Shown here: one piece after another, positions 17,100 through 28,297 of the stretch
Position numbering within the stretch: position 1 is the stretch's first letter
Layout of the letters: every line of letters starts with the position of its first letter
From: Acidovorax sp.
GTDB taxonomy: Bacteria > Pseudomonadota > Gammaproteobacteria > Burkholderiales > Burkholderiaceae_C
Direction of reading: 5' to 3'
DNA: 49,506 nt
Assembly: GCF_022763525.1 (NCBI RefSeq)
Contig: NZ_JALEGG010000250.1
Coordinates: 1-49,506 of the forward strand
The notes under the pieces: model-generated
What the model was told of the DNA's origin: nothing
Database searches by the model: none
The model's input: only the letters and a program-made list of their open reading frames with translations
Made by a program: the position numbers and the translations under genes

Positions 17100-17738
17100 T
17101 CAGGGCTTCATCACCTTCGGCGTGAAGTCGCAGTACGGCACCACCACACACTCCCAGCACCGCGGCTTACGCGCCTGGCACACGTAGCGGCCGTGCAGGA
17201 TCAGCCAGTGGTGCGAGTCCACGGCGTACTCTGCAGGCACGCGCTTCATCAGCTGCAGTTCCACCGCCAGTGGGTTCTTGCCGGGCGCCAGGCCCGTGCG
17301 GTTGCTCACGCGGAAGATGTGCGTATCCACGGCCATGGTGGGCTCACCGAAGGCCACGTTCAGCACCACGTTGGCGGTCTTGCGGCCCACGCCGGGTAGC
17401 TGCTCCAGCGCCTCCCGCGTGCGGGGCACCTGGCCGCCGTGGCGCTCCACCAGGATGCGGCAGGTCTCCATCAGGTTTTTCGCCTTGGTGCGGTACAGGC
17501 CAATGGTCTTGATGTAGCCCTCCAGCCCTTCCAGGCCCAGATCCAGAATCGCCTGCGGGGTGCCTGCTACCGGGAAGAGCTTGCGTGTGGCCTTGTTCAC
17601 GCCCACGTCGGTAGCCTGGGCTGACAGCAGGACGGCGGCCAGCAGCTCGAACGGGGTGGTGTATTCCAGCTCCGTGTTGGGCGTGGGGTTGGCGGCCTTG
17701 AGGGTGGCGAAGAAGGGCTCGATGTCGGCAGTTTTCAT
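17100..17738 (-). CDS. nth: Endonuclease III
   Basis: DNA glycosylase/AP lyase that removes oxidised pyrimidines in base-excision repair. 212 residues, the E. coli length. The helix-hairpin-helix reads LPGVGRKTANVVLN with the catalytic lysine in GRKTA, and the catalytic aspartate is in VDTHIFRVSNR. The C-terminal [4Fe-4S] cluster ligands follow the C-X6-C-X2-C-X5-C spacing (CQARKPRCWECVVVPYC). Start ATG 17738. A short repeat lies just past its stop. No operon partner is evident; the GyrI-like gene upstream is 78 bases away. Confidence 0.97.
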   Translation of the reverse strand: MKTADIEPFFATLKAANPTPNTELEYTTPFELLAAVLLSAQATDVGVNKATRKLFPVAGTPQAILDLGLEGLEGYIKTIGLYRTKAKNLMETCRILVERHGGQVPRTREALEQLPGVGRKTANVVLNVAFGEPTMAVDTHIFRVSNRTGLAPGKNPLAVELQLMKRVPAEYAVDSHHWLILHGRYVCQARKPRCWECVVVPYCDFTPKVMKP

Positions 17739-17816
17739 GGAGGCAATCGGGGAGGCGGGCGAGATTGTCCGCCACTGCAGGCCACAGAGGCAGGACAGGT
17801 GGAGAGGCCGGCCCCC

Positions 17817-18296
17817 TCAGCGGCTGCGCCGCACGGGAACGCACAGCCAGACCGGAAAGCGCCCCGTTGCCGGGTCCACGGCAAAGTTCTCATCGTAGAT
17901 TTCGAGTGCGGCGCGCGGCTCCCATTCCCAGCCTTCCGGGATCTGGCCTGGCGCCTTCAACTGTGACCAGGCGGCGGCGATCTCGGGTCCCGTGCCCACG
18001 AAATGCAGGCATGCGTAGTCGCCGCCTTCGTAGTCCATCACCTGCACATCAGGGCCCGTGCGCAGGCCCACGCCGATCTGCACGCAGGCGTCGTAACGGC
18101 ATTGGCCGGGCGGCGTGCAGGCAGGGTCGTCGTGGCTGAAACCGTAAAACTTGGGGCGCGGCTCGCTCAGCCGGTTGGCGGCGCACCAGGTGCCAAACCG
18201 TTCCCATAGCGCCGTGAGGCCGGGATGGCCGTATGCGCCGGTGTGGCGCATGTAGGCAAGGCGCATGCGGGGCAGGGTACGAATAGTGAGCGGCAT
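17817..18296 (-). CDS. GyrI-like / AraC effector-binding domain protein
   Basis: Stand-alone small-molecule-binding domain (GyrI/SbmC, AraC-type effector domain), 159 residues, with no DNA-binding domain. Family features seen: an N-terminal MRLAYMRHTGAYG strand, the central HDDPACTPPGQCRYDACV block, and C-terminal PVWLCVPV. In other bacteria such proteins bind hydrophobic cations, inhibit gyrase or hydrolyse electrophiles; which applies here cannot be told. Same strand as nth, with 78 bases between. Start ATG 18296. Confidence 0.85.
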   Translation of the reverse strand: MPLTIRTLPRMRLAYMRHTGAYGHPGLTALWERFGTWCAANRLSEPRPKFYGFSHDDPACTPPGQCRYDACVQIGVGLRTGPDVQVMDYEGGDYACLHFVGTGPEIAAAWSQLKAPGQIPEGWEWEPRAALEIYDENFAVDPATGRFPVWLCVPVRRSR

Positions 18297-18418
18297 GGAA
18301 TGGGGTCCTGAAGTGCTGGGTGGCGGGGGAAGAGGCCCAAGTCAGTGTAAGCCGCAGGAAACCTGCTTGCCAATTGGCGACAATGCAGCGTTTGTTGCCA
18401 ACCACTCCTGTCCACGCC

Positions 18419-19609
18419 ATGCAATTTGCCGACCGCCTGAACAATGTAGAAACCTCCGCCATCCGCGAACTCTTCAAGCTGCTGGGCAAGCCCGGCATCA
18501 TCAGCTTTGCCGGGGGCTTTCCGGACAGCGCGATGTTCGATGTGGAGGGCATCCGCGCCGCCAGCAATGCCGCCCTGGCCGAAGAACCCGGCGCCGCACT
18601 GCAGTACGGTGCGACCGAGGGCTACAACCCGCTGCGTGAGCAACTGGCCGCCTTCATGACCACCAAGGGGGCACAGGGCGTGGCGGCCGACAACCTGATC
18701 GTCACCACCGGCAGCCAGCAGGCGCTGGACCTGCTGGGCAAGACGCTCATCAGCCCCGGCGACAAGGTGATCGTGGAAGGTCCGACCTTCCTGGCCACCA
18801 TCCAGTGCTTCCGCCTGTACGGTGCTGAGCTCATCAGCGCGCCCATCGACGGCAACGGCGTGAAGACTGACGAGCTGGAAAAGCTGATTGCCGAGCACAA
18901 GCCCAAGTTCGTCTACCTGATCCCCACCTTCGGCAACCCCAGCGGCGCCATGCTGAGCCTGGAACGCCGCAAGGCCGTGCTGGAGATGGCCGTCAAGCAC
19001 AACACGCTGATCGTGGAAGACGATCCCTATGGCGACCTGTACTTTGGCGATGCGCCGCCGCCCAGCCTGCTGAACCTGTCGGCCACCGTGCCCCGCAGCC
19101 GCGAGCTGCTGGTGCACTGCGGGTCCTTGAGCAAGGTGCTCTCGCCCGGCCTGCGCGTGGGCTGGATGATTGCCCCGGCCGAACTGCTGGCCAAGGCCAC
19201 CATGTGCAAGCAGTTCAGCGACGCGCACACCAGCACCTTCGCCCAAGCCACGGCCGCGCAGTACCTCAAGGCCGGCCGCATGCCCAACACGCTGGCCCAT
19301 GTGCGCAATGTGTACGCCGAGCGCGCCCAGGCCATGGGCGACGCGCTGCGCAAGGAGCTGGGGGACGCCATCGACTTCGTGCAGCCCCAGGGTGGCCTGT
19401 TCGTGTGGGCGCGTCTCACCGGCGCGGGCGGCAAAGTGGCCGACGGCAATGTGCTGGCCAAGCGCGCGATTGAAAAAGGCGTGGCCTTTGTGCCCGGCAC
19501 ACCGTTCTTCTGCGCCAACCCGGACCACGCAACGTTCCGCCTGTCGTTCGCCACGGCCGACGCCGACAAGATCCGCGAAGGCGTGGCCCGTCTCGGCCAG
19601 GCTCTCTGA
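18419..19609 (+). CDS. PLP-dependent aminotransferase (class I/II, 2-aminoadipate-type)
   Basis: Fold-type I aminotransferase of 396 residues, in the group that resembles the catalytic domain of MocR proteins but lacks the HTH. Seen: ISFAGGFPDSAMF near the N-terminus, TTGSQQALDLLGKTL, PTFGNPSG, EDDPYGDL, and the PLP lysine K239 in GSLSKVLSPGLRVGW. Substrate is probably an alpha-amino acid such as 2-aminoadipate or a branched/aromatic amino acid; not resolvable here. ATG 18419 fits family starts; ATG 18383 would add 12 residues and lies in a likely -10 region (GACAAT). slyX follows after 7 bases. Confidence 0.9.
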   Translation: MQFADRLNNVETSAIRELFKLLGKPGIISFAGGFPDSAMFDVEGIRAASNAALAEEPGAALQYGATEGYNPLREQLAAFMTTKGAQGVAADNLIVTTGSQQALDLLGKTLISPGDKVIVEGPTFLATIQCFRLYGAELISAPIDGNGVKTDELEKLIAEHKPKFVYLIPTFGNPSGAMLSLERRKAVLEMAVKHNTLIVEDDPYGDLYFGDAPPPSLLNLSATVPRSRELLVHCGSLSKVLSPGLRVGWMIAPAELLAKATMCKQFSDAHTSTFAQATAAQYLKAGRMPNTLAHVRNVYAERAQAMGDALRKELGDAIDFVQPQGGLFVWARLTGAGGKVADGNVLAKRAIEKGVAFVPGTPFFCANPDHATFRLSFATADADKIREGVARLGQAL

Positions 19610-19616
19610 AGTCTCG

Positions 19617-19841
19617 ATGTCCGACGCCCACCGCCTCCCCGAGGTTCTCCAGCGCCTCGAAAGCCTGGAGATCAAGGCCAGCTTCACCGAAGACCTGCTG
19701 GACCAGCTCAACATGACGATCTATCAGCAGCAAGAGCTGATTGACCGCCTCACGCGCGAGGTCATCCAGCTGCGCCAGCAGGCCCCGGAGGGGCAGAGCG
19801 CTCCGCGCAATCTGCGCGATGAACTGCCGCCGCATTACTGA
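19617..19841 (+). CDS. slyX: SlyX family protein
   Basis: Small coiled-coil protein of 74 residues. It has the SlyX pattern: RLESLEIKASFTEDLLDQLN, then a Gln/Glu/Leu-rich heptad stretch (IYQQQELIDRLTREVIQLRQQ) and a C-terminal ELPPHY tail typical of the family (PPHY). Cellular role is not established. It starts 7 bases after the aminotransferase stop, so the two are likely co-transcribed. Confidence 0.92.
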   Translation: MSDAHRLPEVLQRLESLEIKASFTEDLLDQLNMTIYQQQELIDRLTREVIQLRQQAPEGQSAPRNLRDELPPHY

Positions 19842-19873
19842 CGTTCGTGCTGAGGTCCCTGCACACCACCTGC

Positions 19874-19931
19874 CGTTCGGGCTGAGCTTCTCGAAGCTCG
19901 GCGCTGCGCTCCAGGGCGCTCAGCGTGAACG
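19874..19931. repeat. Inverted-repeat element of the GTTCG...CTGAGC type
   Basis: CGTTCGGGCTGAGC (19874-19887) is opposed by GCTCAGCGTGAACG (19918-19931), complementary except for two mismatches. The left arm is followed by TTCTCGAAG, as in the very common proteobacterial repeat with core GTTCG..CTGAGC..GTCGAAG. It lies between the convergent slyX and TetR genes and may form a transcription-ending hairpin. Confidence 0.6.
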
Positions 19932-19960
19932 AGGAGGCGCTCAGAAGCGCCTGGCCGGAG

Positions 19961-20599
19961 TCACGCCTTAACAGCCCGCCAGGCCGCATCGGCCAGCTCT
20001 TCACGGTACGTGGTGGGCGAGGGCAGGGCGTTCGATCCTTCCAACCCTGACAGCCACGCCCTGCAGTAGCTCTGCACCGGCCCCATCACCAGCGAAGGCA
20101 TCAGCTCGCAGGGCAGGTTGCGCACGGCGCCGGATTGCCGGTGCGGCTCGAACCAGGCCACCAGCGCCTGGTTGCGGCGGCGCGCGGCCTCGGCCAGGTC
20201 GGGCGTGCGCGGGCCGGCGGTCACGGCGCCGCGGGCCTGGAACAGAAAGCGTGCCCGCTCGGGCTGCGCCACCACCCAGTCCAAATACCCTGTGACGAGG
20301 GCGCGCACACCGGCTTCCACGCCTTGGGCAGCGTCCAGTTGCACCTGCACGCTGCGCGACTGGTCGTGAAAGATGTCGAAGAACAGCGCCGCCACGATGC
20401 CGTCGCGGTTGCCGAAGTGGTGGTAGATGCTGCCCACGCTGGCTCCGCAGCGTGCGCGCACGCCGTCGATGGTGACGGCGTCCACACCGCCGTCGGCCGC
20501 GCAGGCCAGGGCGGCGTTCAGGATGTCCTGGCGGCGGTCGGCCGGTTCGGGCGCCTCGCTGGCGGGGATCGGAGGGATGGAACGGGAGCGGCTTGCCAT
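19961..20599 (-). CDS. TetR family transcriptional regulator
   Basis: 212 residues. The N-terminal DNA-binding domain reads RRQDILNAALACAADGGVDA followed by VTIDGVRARCGASVGSIYHHFGN, a standard TetR helix-turn-helix; the C-terminal ligand domain is not recognisable beyond the family. It is divergent from fadH, and the 55-base gap contains a palindromic site, so it probably represses fadH and itself, perhaps sensing an acyl-CoA. The ligand is inferred from the neighbour only. Start ATG 20599. Confidence 0.9.
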   Translation of the reverse strand: MASRSRSIPPIPASEAPEPADRRQDILNAALACAADGGVDAVTIDGVRARCGASVGSIYHHFGNRDGIVAALFFDIFHDQSRSVQVQLDAAQGVEAGVRALVTGYLDWVVAQPERARFLFQARGAVTAGPRTPDLAEAARRRNQALVAWFEPHRQSGAVRNLPCELMPSLVMGPVQSYCRAWLSGLEGSNALPSPTTYREELADAAWRAVKA

Positions 20600-20608
20600 G
20601 CGGGCAAA

Positions 20609-22739
<2,131 letters not shown>

Positions 22740-22907
22740 AAGTGCGCTCCTAGCCAGCGGCCCCGTCGTCACGGCACAGTCATCTGAAACAAATAGTATC
22801 AATCCAACCGGAATGCCCGGGCTCCTGGATCCCGTCGAGCGGAGGCGCAGCGACCGGACTGGAGTCGGGCAGGTGGCGCCCAACGCGGTCATTGGACGAG
22901 GATTCAG

Positions 22908-24533
22908 ATGCTCCAGAAAATCAGGATTGGCACCAGGCTTGCCCTGGCGTTTGCAGTGTTTTTGCTGCTCATCTTCGCGCTGGCCGCCGGCGGCATCAGC
23001 GGCGCCAAGCGGCTGACCGAGCGCAGTGCCGCGCTCTATGGAGACCGGACCGTGCCGCTGGGCTTGCTGGCGGAAATCAGCCACCTGACACAGCACAACC
23101 GGGTGTTGGTCATGGACATGCTGATGGACCCTGGCACCAGCAACCTGCAGGCGAGCCACGCCGCACTGACCAGCAACGTAGAGCGCATTCGGACGCTGTG
23201 GAAGCCCTACGCCGGCAAGGCGCTGGGCGATCAGGAGCAAGCGCTGGCGCAGGCGTTTGCGGCGGCCAATGCCGCGTACCTGGACCAGGGGCTGATCCCC
23301 GCCGCTTCGGCCTTGGTGGCAGGCAAATACGACGACGGGTCGGAGCTGTACATCACCCAGATCCGCCCCAACGCGGCCAAGGTGCAGGCGGCCATCGAGG
23401 CGCTGGTGGCGCTGCAGATCGATGTGGCGGCGCAAGAGTTTGCGCTCGCGCGGCAGATGAGCCAGACCATCCACTGGTGGATGCTGGCCGCCACCGGGCT
23501 GGCGCTCGTGGCGGGGGCCGCGATGGCCTGGGTCATCACGCGCTCCATTTCGCGCCCCTTGCGGCAGGCGGTGGTGCTGGCGCAGACCGTGGCGGGGGGC
23601 GACCTGAGTGCGCAGATCGATGTGCGCGGGACGGATGAAACCGCTGAACTGCTGGTCGCCCTGCGCGACATGAACCACCAGCTGGTGCGCGTGATCACCG
23701 AGGTGCGCGCCAGCACCGAGATGGTGGCGCAGGAGGCCGTGCTCATCGCCGGGGGCACCGAAGACCTCGCACGCCGCACGGAGGTGCAGGCATCCAATCT
23801 GCAGGAAACCGCCGCCTCGATGGAACAGCTCACCATCACCGTGCAGCACAACACAGACAACGCCCACCGCGCTGCCGAACTCGCGCAGGAGGCTGCCAAA
23901 GTAGCGACCGACGGCGGCAGCGTGATGCGCGATGTGATCGCCACCATGCAGGAGATCAGCACGCAGTCGCAGAAGGTCACGGAGATCATCAAGGTGATCG
24001 ACGACATCGCGTTCCAGACGAACCTGCTGGCCCTCAACGCTGCGGTGGAGGCTGCCCGTGCGGGCGAGCAGGGCCGCGGCTTTGCCGTGGTGGCGGGGGA
24101 AGTGCGGGGGCTGTCGCAGCGCAGCAGCACGGCGGCCCGGGAGATCCGCGGCCTCATCGCCGCGAGCGTGCACAGTGTCGAACGCGGCAGGACTCTGGTG
24201 AGCCAGGCGGGTGGGCGCGTGTCCAGCACCGTGCAGCGGGTGGACCAGATGATGGAGCTGATCTGCCAGATCAAGGATGCGGGCCAGGAGCAGGCCCGCG
24301 GTATCGCGCAGATCGGCGAAGCCGTGCGGCTGCTGGACGCGGCCACGCAGAAAAATGCCGTGCTGGTGGATGACAGCTCCTCGGCCTCGGCGGGCATGAA
24401 AGACCAGGTGCGCCGGCTGCTGGACGTCATCCAGCACTTCACGCTGGCGCCAGGAGGGCAGGGCCTCCTGCCACCCGCGCCGCCGGCTCGGCCCATGGCC
24501 TTGGCGGCCGCGCCCCTGCGCCAGCTTCGCTGA
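22908..24533 (+). CDS. Methyl-accepting chemotaxis protein
   Basis: Inner-membrane chemoreceptor of 541 residues. Membrane helix 1 is at residues about 10-32, a periplasmic four-helix-bundle sensor domain runs to about 185, helix 2 is at about 190-210, then a HAMP domain ([11 protein letters not shown]). The signalling domain has the highly conserved hairpin tip [20 protein letters not shown] and [15 protein letters not shown]. The C-terminus is Pro/Ala-rich and lacks an NWETF-type methylation-enzyme tether. The ligand is unknown. It stands alone, with no che genes in the window. It converges on the PAS-GGDEF gene. Confidence 0.95.
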   Translation: MLQKIRIGTRLALAFAVFLLLIFALAAGGISGAKRLTERSAALYGDRTVPLGLLAEISHLTQHNRVLVMDMLMDPGTSNLQASHAALTSNVERIRTLWKPYAGKALGDQEQALAQAFAAANAAYLDQGLIPAASALVAGKYDDGSELYITQIRPNAAKVQAAIEALVALQIDVAAQEFALARQMSQTIHWWMLAATGLALVAGAAMAWVITRSISRPLRQAVVLAQTVAGGDLSAQIDVRGTDETAELLVALRDMNHQLVRVITEVRASTEMVAQEAVLIAGGTEDLARRTEVQASNLQETAASMEQLTITVQHNTDNAHRAAELAQEAAKVATDGGSVMRDVIATMQEISTQSQKVTEIIKVIDDIAFQTNLLALNAAVEAARAGEQGRGFAVVAGEVRGLSQRSSTAAREIRGLIAASVHSVERGRTLVSQAGGRVSSTVQRVDQMMELICQIKDAGQEQARGIAQIGEAVRLLDAATQKNAVLVDDSSSASAGMKDQVRRLLDVIQHFTLAPGGQGLLPPAPPARPMALAAAPLRQLR

Positions 24534-24600
24534 TCCAGCGCCACCGGGGGATGTGGCCCCGTCGTCTCTTTCGCACCTTCCGTTTGGCCTGCCGTCCGTT

Positions 24601-25866
24601 TCAGTGGTCGCTGCAGGGCTCCTGCGACGCAATCTGGTTGCGGCCATGGTGCTTGGCCTGGTACAGCGCCTGGTCTGCGCGGTCGAGCATGTCGCGCAGG
24701 CTGCGGTCGGTTCCGCGAAAGGTGCTCAGCCCCAGGCTGGCTGTGACGTGGTAAGCGTTACCCGCTTCGTCGTGCAGCTGCAGGGCCCGCACGCTGTGCA
24801 AGATGCGCAGAGCCACCTGCCGCCCTTCGTCCAGGCTGGTAGCCGGCAGCAGCACGCCGAATTCCTCGCCGCCCAGGCGCCCGGCCACGTCGCTCGCCCG
24901 CAACTGGCTTTTGACGGCCTGGGCGAACTCGGCCAGCGTGCGGTCTCCCTCCAGGTGGCCGAACCGGTCGTTGATTGACTTGAAATGGTCCAGGTCCAGC
25001 ATCAGCAGTGTCAGCGGTTCGCCGCTGTGGCGCGAGTGCGCGTAAACCGACTCGGCACACTCCAGAAACGCCCGGCGGTTGGCCATGCCCGTGAGCATAT
25101 CGGTGGTAGCCAGGCGCTGAAGTTCGCGTTCCAGGTTCTTGCGCTGGGTCACGTCGCGGTAGATGCCTTCGACGCCCGCAAAATTGCCGGCATGGTCATA
25201 CAGCGCATGGCTGCTGATGGAGATATCGATCACCGTCCCGTCGCGCCGGACCATTTGCCCGGGGAAGTCCGACACCTCGCCGTGCTCCAGGATGACGGCC
25301 TTGAACGCGTCGCGATCGGTACTGCGTGGGTAGTAGGACTCGGCCGTGCGGCCTTCGATTTCATGCGGCTCGTACCCCAGCACCCGCCGCACACCCGGGC
25401 CAACGTGCCGCACGATTCCCTGGGCGTCGGTGCGGTAGTAGACGTCCTGCATGTTTTCGAACAGTCGGCGGAAGTTCTGCTCGCTCTCACGCAACTGGGC
25501 TTCGATCTCGCTCTGGTGCGTCCTGTCCAGGCCGCACATGAGCACAGCGGGTGCGGCGTCCCATTGCGCCGCCACACTGCTGATAAGCACCATGCGCAGG
25601 TTTCCCAGCAGTGTGCGGATGCGGAACTCCGAAGGCTTGTTGGGCTGCCCGCCTTGCACGGGCTCTGCCACCTGCTGGACCCGGTTGCTGGATCGTTGCC
25701 GGTCGATGGGGTGCACGAAGTCGCGGTAGTGCCGCCCTATCAGCAAGGCGGTGTCCGGCGCTTCCAGCAACTGCGCGCTTGCCGCATTGGCAAAGCGAAT
25801 GACACCTTCCTGCGTGACGAGCACCGCCGCAGGAAGCATTTGCAGCAAGCGCAGGTCATGGAGCAT
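24601..25866 (-). CDS. Diguanylate cyclase with two PAS domains
   Basis: Soluble cyclic di-GMP synthase of 421 residues from the chosen start. A first PAS domain (about residues 5-120) and a second PAS with PAC end (about 125-255; MQDVYYRTDAQG, ISSHALYDHAGNF) precede the GGDEF domain. That domain has DMLTGMANRRAFL, LMLDLDHFKSIND and GGEEF; an RxxD inhibition site (RASD) lies five residues before GGEEF. The longer frame would begin at GTG 25908, but a 10-bp inverted repeat would then fall in the coding region and the PAS begins right after ATG 25866, so I chose the ATG. It may act with the convergent chemoreceptor, though nothing proves it. Confidence 0.9.
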   Translation of the reverse strand: MLHDLRLLQMLPAAVLVTQEGVIRFANAASAQLLEAPDTALLIGRHYRDFVHPIDRQRSSNRVQQVAEPVQGGQPNKPSEFRIRTLLGNLRMVLISSVAAQWDAAPAVLMCGLDRTHQSEIEAQLRESEQNFRRLFENMQDVYYRTDAQGIVRHVGPGVRRVLGYEPHEIEGRTAESYYPRSTDRDAFKAVILEHGEVSDFPGQMVRRDGTVIDISISSHALYDHAGNFAGVEGIYRDVTQRKNLERELQRLATTDMLTGMANRRAFLECAESVYAHSRHSGEPLTLLMLDLDHFKSINDRFGHLEGDRTLAEFAQAVKSQLRASDVAGRLGGEEFGVLLPATSLDEGRQVALRILHSVRALQLHDEAGNAYHVTASLGLSTFRGTDRSLRDMLDRADQALYQAKHHGRNQIASQEPCSDH

Positions 25867-25872
25867 GGCGGC

Positions 25873-25900
25873 ATCCGGAGTAACAAGAGGTACTCCGGAT
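25873..25900. promoter_or_regulatory. Perfect inverted repeat at the 5' end of the PAS-GGDEF gene
   Basis: ATCCGGAGTA (25873-25882), 8 bases, then TACTCCGGAT (25891-25900): arms match at all ten positions. It lies 6 bases upstream of ATG 25866. In RNA it would form a stable hairpin whose 3' arm includes the only GGA that could serve as ribosome site. It could be an operator or a translational control hairpin. Confidence 0.55.
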
Positions 25901-26007
25901 TTTGGCACCGGTGCGCGTCAGTGGGAACCCACATTGTCGCCACCACAGCGAATAACCCATGAGAAATTCCTTTGCCTCCTGGGCAAAGTCCTATCGTCCA
26001 AAGTCTC

Positions 26008-27288
26008 TCAAAGACCTTTCTTTGGCGCGCTGGCGGAAGCTGCAGCGGCCTGCGCAGCCGCTGCGCGCAGCTTGTCCTTCTTGCTGGGCCGCTTGCCCTT
26101 GATGCCGCCGGTGCCTTGCGGGCCGGTGGGCAATGCAACCGCCGGGTCCTCGGCCGGCTCGAACCCGGCGATGTGCTCGCGCGGCAGGCTCAGGTGCTGG
26201 CGTTTTTCGATCAGGCGAAAGTGCGCTTCAGCATCTGGCGTGACAAAGCTCACGGCGATGCCGCTCTCACCCGCGCGGCCCGTGCGGCCGATGCGGTGCA
26301 CGTAGTCGACCGCGGAGCGGGGCAGGTCGTAGTTGACCACGGCGGGCAGCTGCGCGATGTCGATGCCGCGCGCTGCGAGGTCGGTGGTGACCACCACTTG
26401 CCAGCGTTCGTCCTTGAACTCCTGCAGCACCTGGTTGCGCGCGCCCTGGCTCAGTCCGCCGTGGAATGGCGTGGCGTAGATACCCGCCTTGTAGAGCTTT
26501 TCGGCCACATGCTCGGCGGCGTACTGCGTGGCCACGAACACCAGCACGCGCGACCAACCGTATTCCTTGACGAGGTGGCGCAACAGCTGGGTGCGCCGTG
26601 CGGCGTCCACGGCGATGGCGCGCTGCTCAATGGCTGGTTCGTTTCCAGCCGTCTGGGGAACCTCGACACGCACAGGCTGCTTCAGCAGGCCGTCGGCCAG
26701 TGCCTGCACAGCGGGCGGGAACGTGGCCGAGAAAAACAGGTTCTGCCGCCGTTTTGGCAGCAGCGCCAGCACCCGCGCCAGCTCTTCGGAGAATCCCAGG
26801 TCCAGGAGGCGGTCGGCTTCGTCCAGCACCAAGTGCGCCACTGCGCTAAGGCGCACGGCGTTGCGCTCCGCCAGGTCCAGCAACCGCCCTGGCGTGGCCA
26901 CCACGATGTCGGCACCGCCCCGTAGGCCCAGCATCTGAGGATTGATGGAGACGCCGCCAAAGACGACCGCCACCTTGGGCGGGGATGGCAGGTGCTGGGC
27001 CAGGCTGCGCAGCACCTCGCCTACCTGGGCGGCCAGTTCGCGCGTGGGGACCAGCACGAGGGCGCGGACTCGGCGCGGCCCGCCCGCAGCACTCAGCTGC
27101 AGCTGGTGCAGCAGCGGCAGGGCGAAGGCGGCAGTCTTGCCCGAGCCAGTCTGCGCGGCCCCCAGCAGGTCGCAGCCTTGCAAAACGGCCGGAATGGCCT
27201 CGGCCTGGATGGGCGTGGGCGTGGCAAACCCGGCCTGGGCGGCAGCGTGGACGAGGGCGGGGGACAGACCAAGGGTGGCAAAGGGCAT
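26008..27288 (-). CDS. DEAD-box ATP-dependent RNA helicase (RhlE-like)
   Basis: RNA helicase likely involved in ribosome assembly or RNA turnover. 426 residues with all core motifs: Q motif (TPTPIQAEAIP), motif I AAQTGSGKT, PTRELA, TPGR, DEAD in VLDEADRLLDLGF, SAT, ARGID and HRIGRTGRAG. The C-terminal tail of about 50 residues is Lys/Ala-rich (KGKRPSKKDKLRAAAAQAA), a likely RNA-binding extension. Which of RhlE, RhlB or DbpA it matches best cannot be settled by eye; the order and tail favour RhlE. It is divergent from the DUF2721 gene, with 175 bases between. Confidence 0.93.
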   Translation of the reverse strand: MPFATLGLSPALVHAAAQAGFATPTPIQAEAIPAVLQGCDLLGAAQTGSGKTAAFALPLLHQLQLSAAGGPRRVRALVLVPTRELAAQVGEVLRSLAQHLPSPPKVAVVFGGVSINPQMLGLRGGADIVVATPGRLLDLAERNAVRLSAVAHLVLDEADRLLDLGFSEELARVLALLPKRRQNLFFSATFPPAVQALADGLLKQPVRVEVPQTAGNEPAIEQRAIAVDAARRTQLLRHLVKEYGWSRVLVFVATQYAAEHVAEKLYKAGIYATPFHGGLSQGARNQVLQEFKDERWQVVVTTDLAARGIDIAQLPAVVNYDLPRSAVDYVHRIGRTGRAGESGIAVSFVTPDAEAHFRLIEKRQHLSLPREHIAGFEPAEDPAVALPTGPQGTGGIKGKRPSKKDKLRAAAAQAAAASASAPKKGL

Positions 27289-27463
27289 GGGGCGGCGCGG
27301 GCGGGGTGGTGCGCAGCCGACGGGGCATCGGCGCGAGAAGGCGGGAAGGGAGGGAAAGTGGGATTGTCGCTGCAGATTGCGGTGGACCCCGTACCGCGCC
27401 GGCTCTTGCGGCGCAGATAATCAGCCGTTTGGCGGCTTGCCGTTCTTCCTTCCTGCCCTGTCC

Positions 27464-27931
27464 ATGGCCCTGACCCTTGACTCTTCTGCCATCACCCACG
27501 GCATCCAGCTTGCCGTGGCCCCTGTGTTCCTGCTCACCGCGGTATCCGGCATGATCGGCGCGGTGGCGGGGCGTCTGGCCCGCATCATTGACCGGGCACG
27601 CGTGGTCGAAGACCGTGCGCGCGCCAACACCGAGCCCGAGTTTCTGGCGCGCGCCTACAAGGAGCTTGCCGATCTGCGGTTGCGCGGGCGGCTTTCGAAC
27701 GGCTGCATCGGCCTGCTGACCTTTTGCGCTTTTCTGATCGGCATCACCATCATCTTGCTCTTCCTGGGCGAGACCACCAATTTCCAGTCCAACCGGCTGG
27801 CGGTTGCCGGCTTCCTCGCCGGGGTAGCGTCATTTCTGCTGGCGCTGGTGTGCTTCTTGACCGAAACCCTGCTTGCCACCCGCGTGCTCGATTTCCACAT
27901 GCTGCAGCGCGAAGTGGAGAACCAGAAATGA
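27464..27931 (+). CDS. DUF2721 membrane protein
   Basis: 155 residues with about three membrane helices (residues about 12-36, 85-105 and 115-140) and a charged loop rich in Arg/Glu between the first two (RLARIIDRARVVEDRARA). Length and pattern match DUF2721, which has no known function. ATG 27464 was chosen because it begins the family's N-terminal segment. The stop overlaps the next start (ATGA at 27928-27931), so it is translationally coupled to the SUI1-type gene. Confidence 0.85.
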   Translation: MALTLDSSAITHGIQLAVAPVFLLTAVSGMIGAVAGRLARIIDRARVVEDRARANTEPEFLARAYKELADLRLRGRLSNGCIGLLTFCAFLIGITIILLFLGETTNFQSNRLAVAGFLAGVASFLLALVCFLTETLLATRVLDFHMLQREVENQK

Positions 27932-28290
27932 AATCGTTGGCTGACCTCGGCGGCCTGGTGTACTCCACCGAGTCGGGCCGTATGTGCCCCGGCTGCCGTC
28001 AACCGGTGGGGCAGTGCACATGCCACCAAAACAAGCCCCTGCCCACGGGCGACGGCATCGTGCGCGTGTCGCGCGAAACCAAGGGCCGTGGCGGCAAGGC
28101 CGTGACTTTGGTCAAGGGCGTGCTGGTGGACGAGGCTGCGCTCACCCAATTGGGCAAGCAGCTCAAGGCCGCCTGCGGCAGTGGTGGCACCGTGAAAGAT
28201 GGCGTCATCGAAGTGCAGGGCGACCATGTCGAGCGTGTGATTGCGGCCCTTCAAAAGCTGGGCCACAAGGTCAAGCGCGTGGGCGGGTAG
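27928..28290 (+). CDS. SUI1/YciH-family translation initiation factor-like protein
   Basis: Bacterial homologue of eIF1 (SUI1; YciH in E. coli), 120 residues. The N-terminal region has a small cysteine cluster (CPGCRQPVGQCTC) that may bind zinc. The SUI1 fold follows, with the conserved ETKGRGGKAVTLVKG strand-loop, GSGGTVKDGVIEVQGDH, and a C-terminal LGHKVKRVGG. E. coli YciH affects start-site fidelity; the role here is inferred. It sits between DUF2721 and DUF3820 genes, 7 bases from the latter. Confidence 0.92.
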   Translation: MKSLADLGGLVYSTESGRMCPGCRQPVGQCTCHQNKPLPTGDGIVRVSRETKGRGGKAVTLVKGVLVDEAALTQLGKQLKAACGSGGTVKDGVIEVQGDHVERVIAALQKLGHKVKRVGG

Positions 28291-28297
28291 GCCAGCC

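Noticed and set aside
18167-19714. Minus-strand frame of 515 codons opposite the aminotransferase
   Set aside because: Same reason: it is the complement of a well-defined PLP enzyme and has no family features.
24545-24570. Possible terminator CGGGG-N7-CCCCG followed by a T/C-rich run between the chemoreceptor and the PAS-GGDEF gene
   Set aside because: The stem is only five pairs and the run after it is interrupted by C and G, so evidence is too weak to list.
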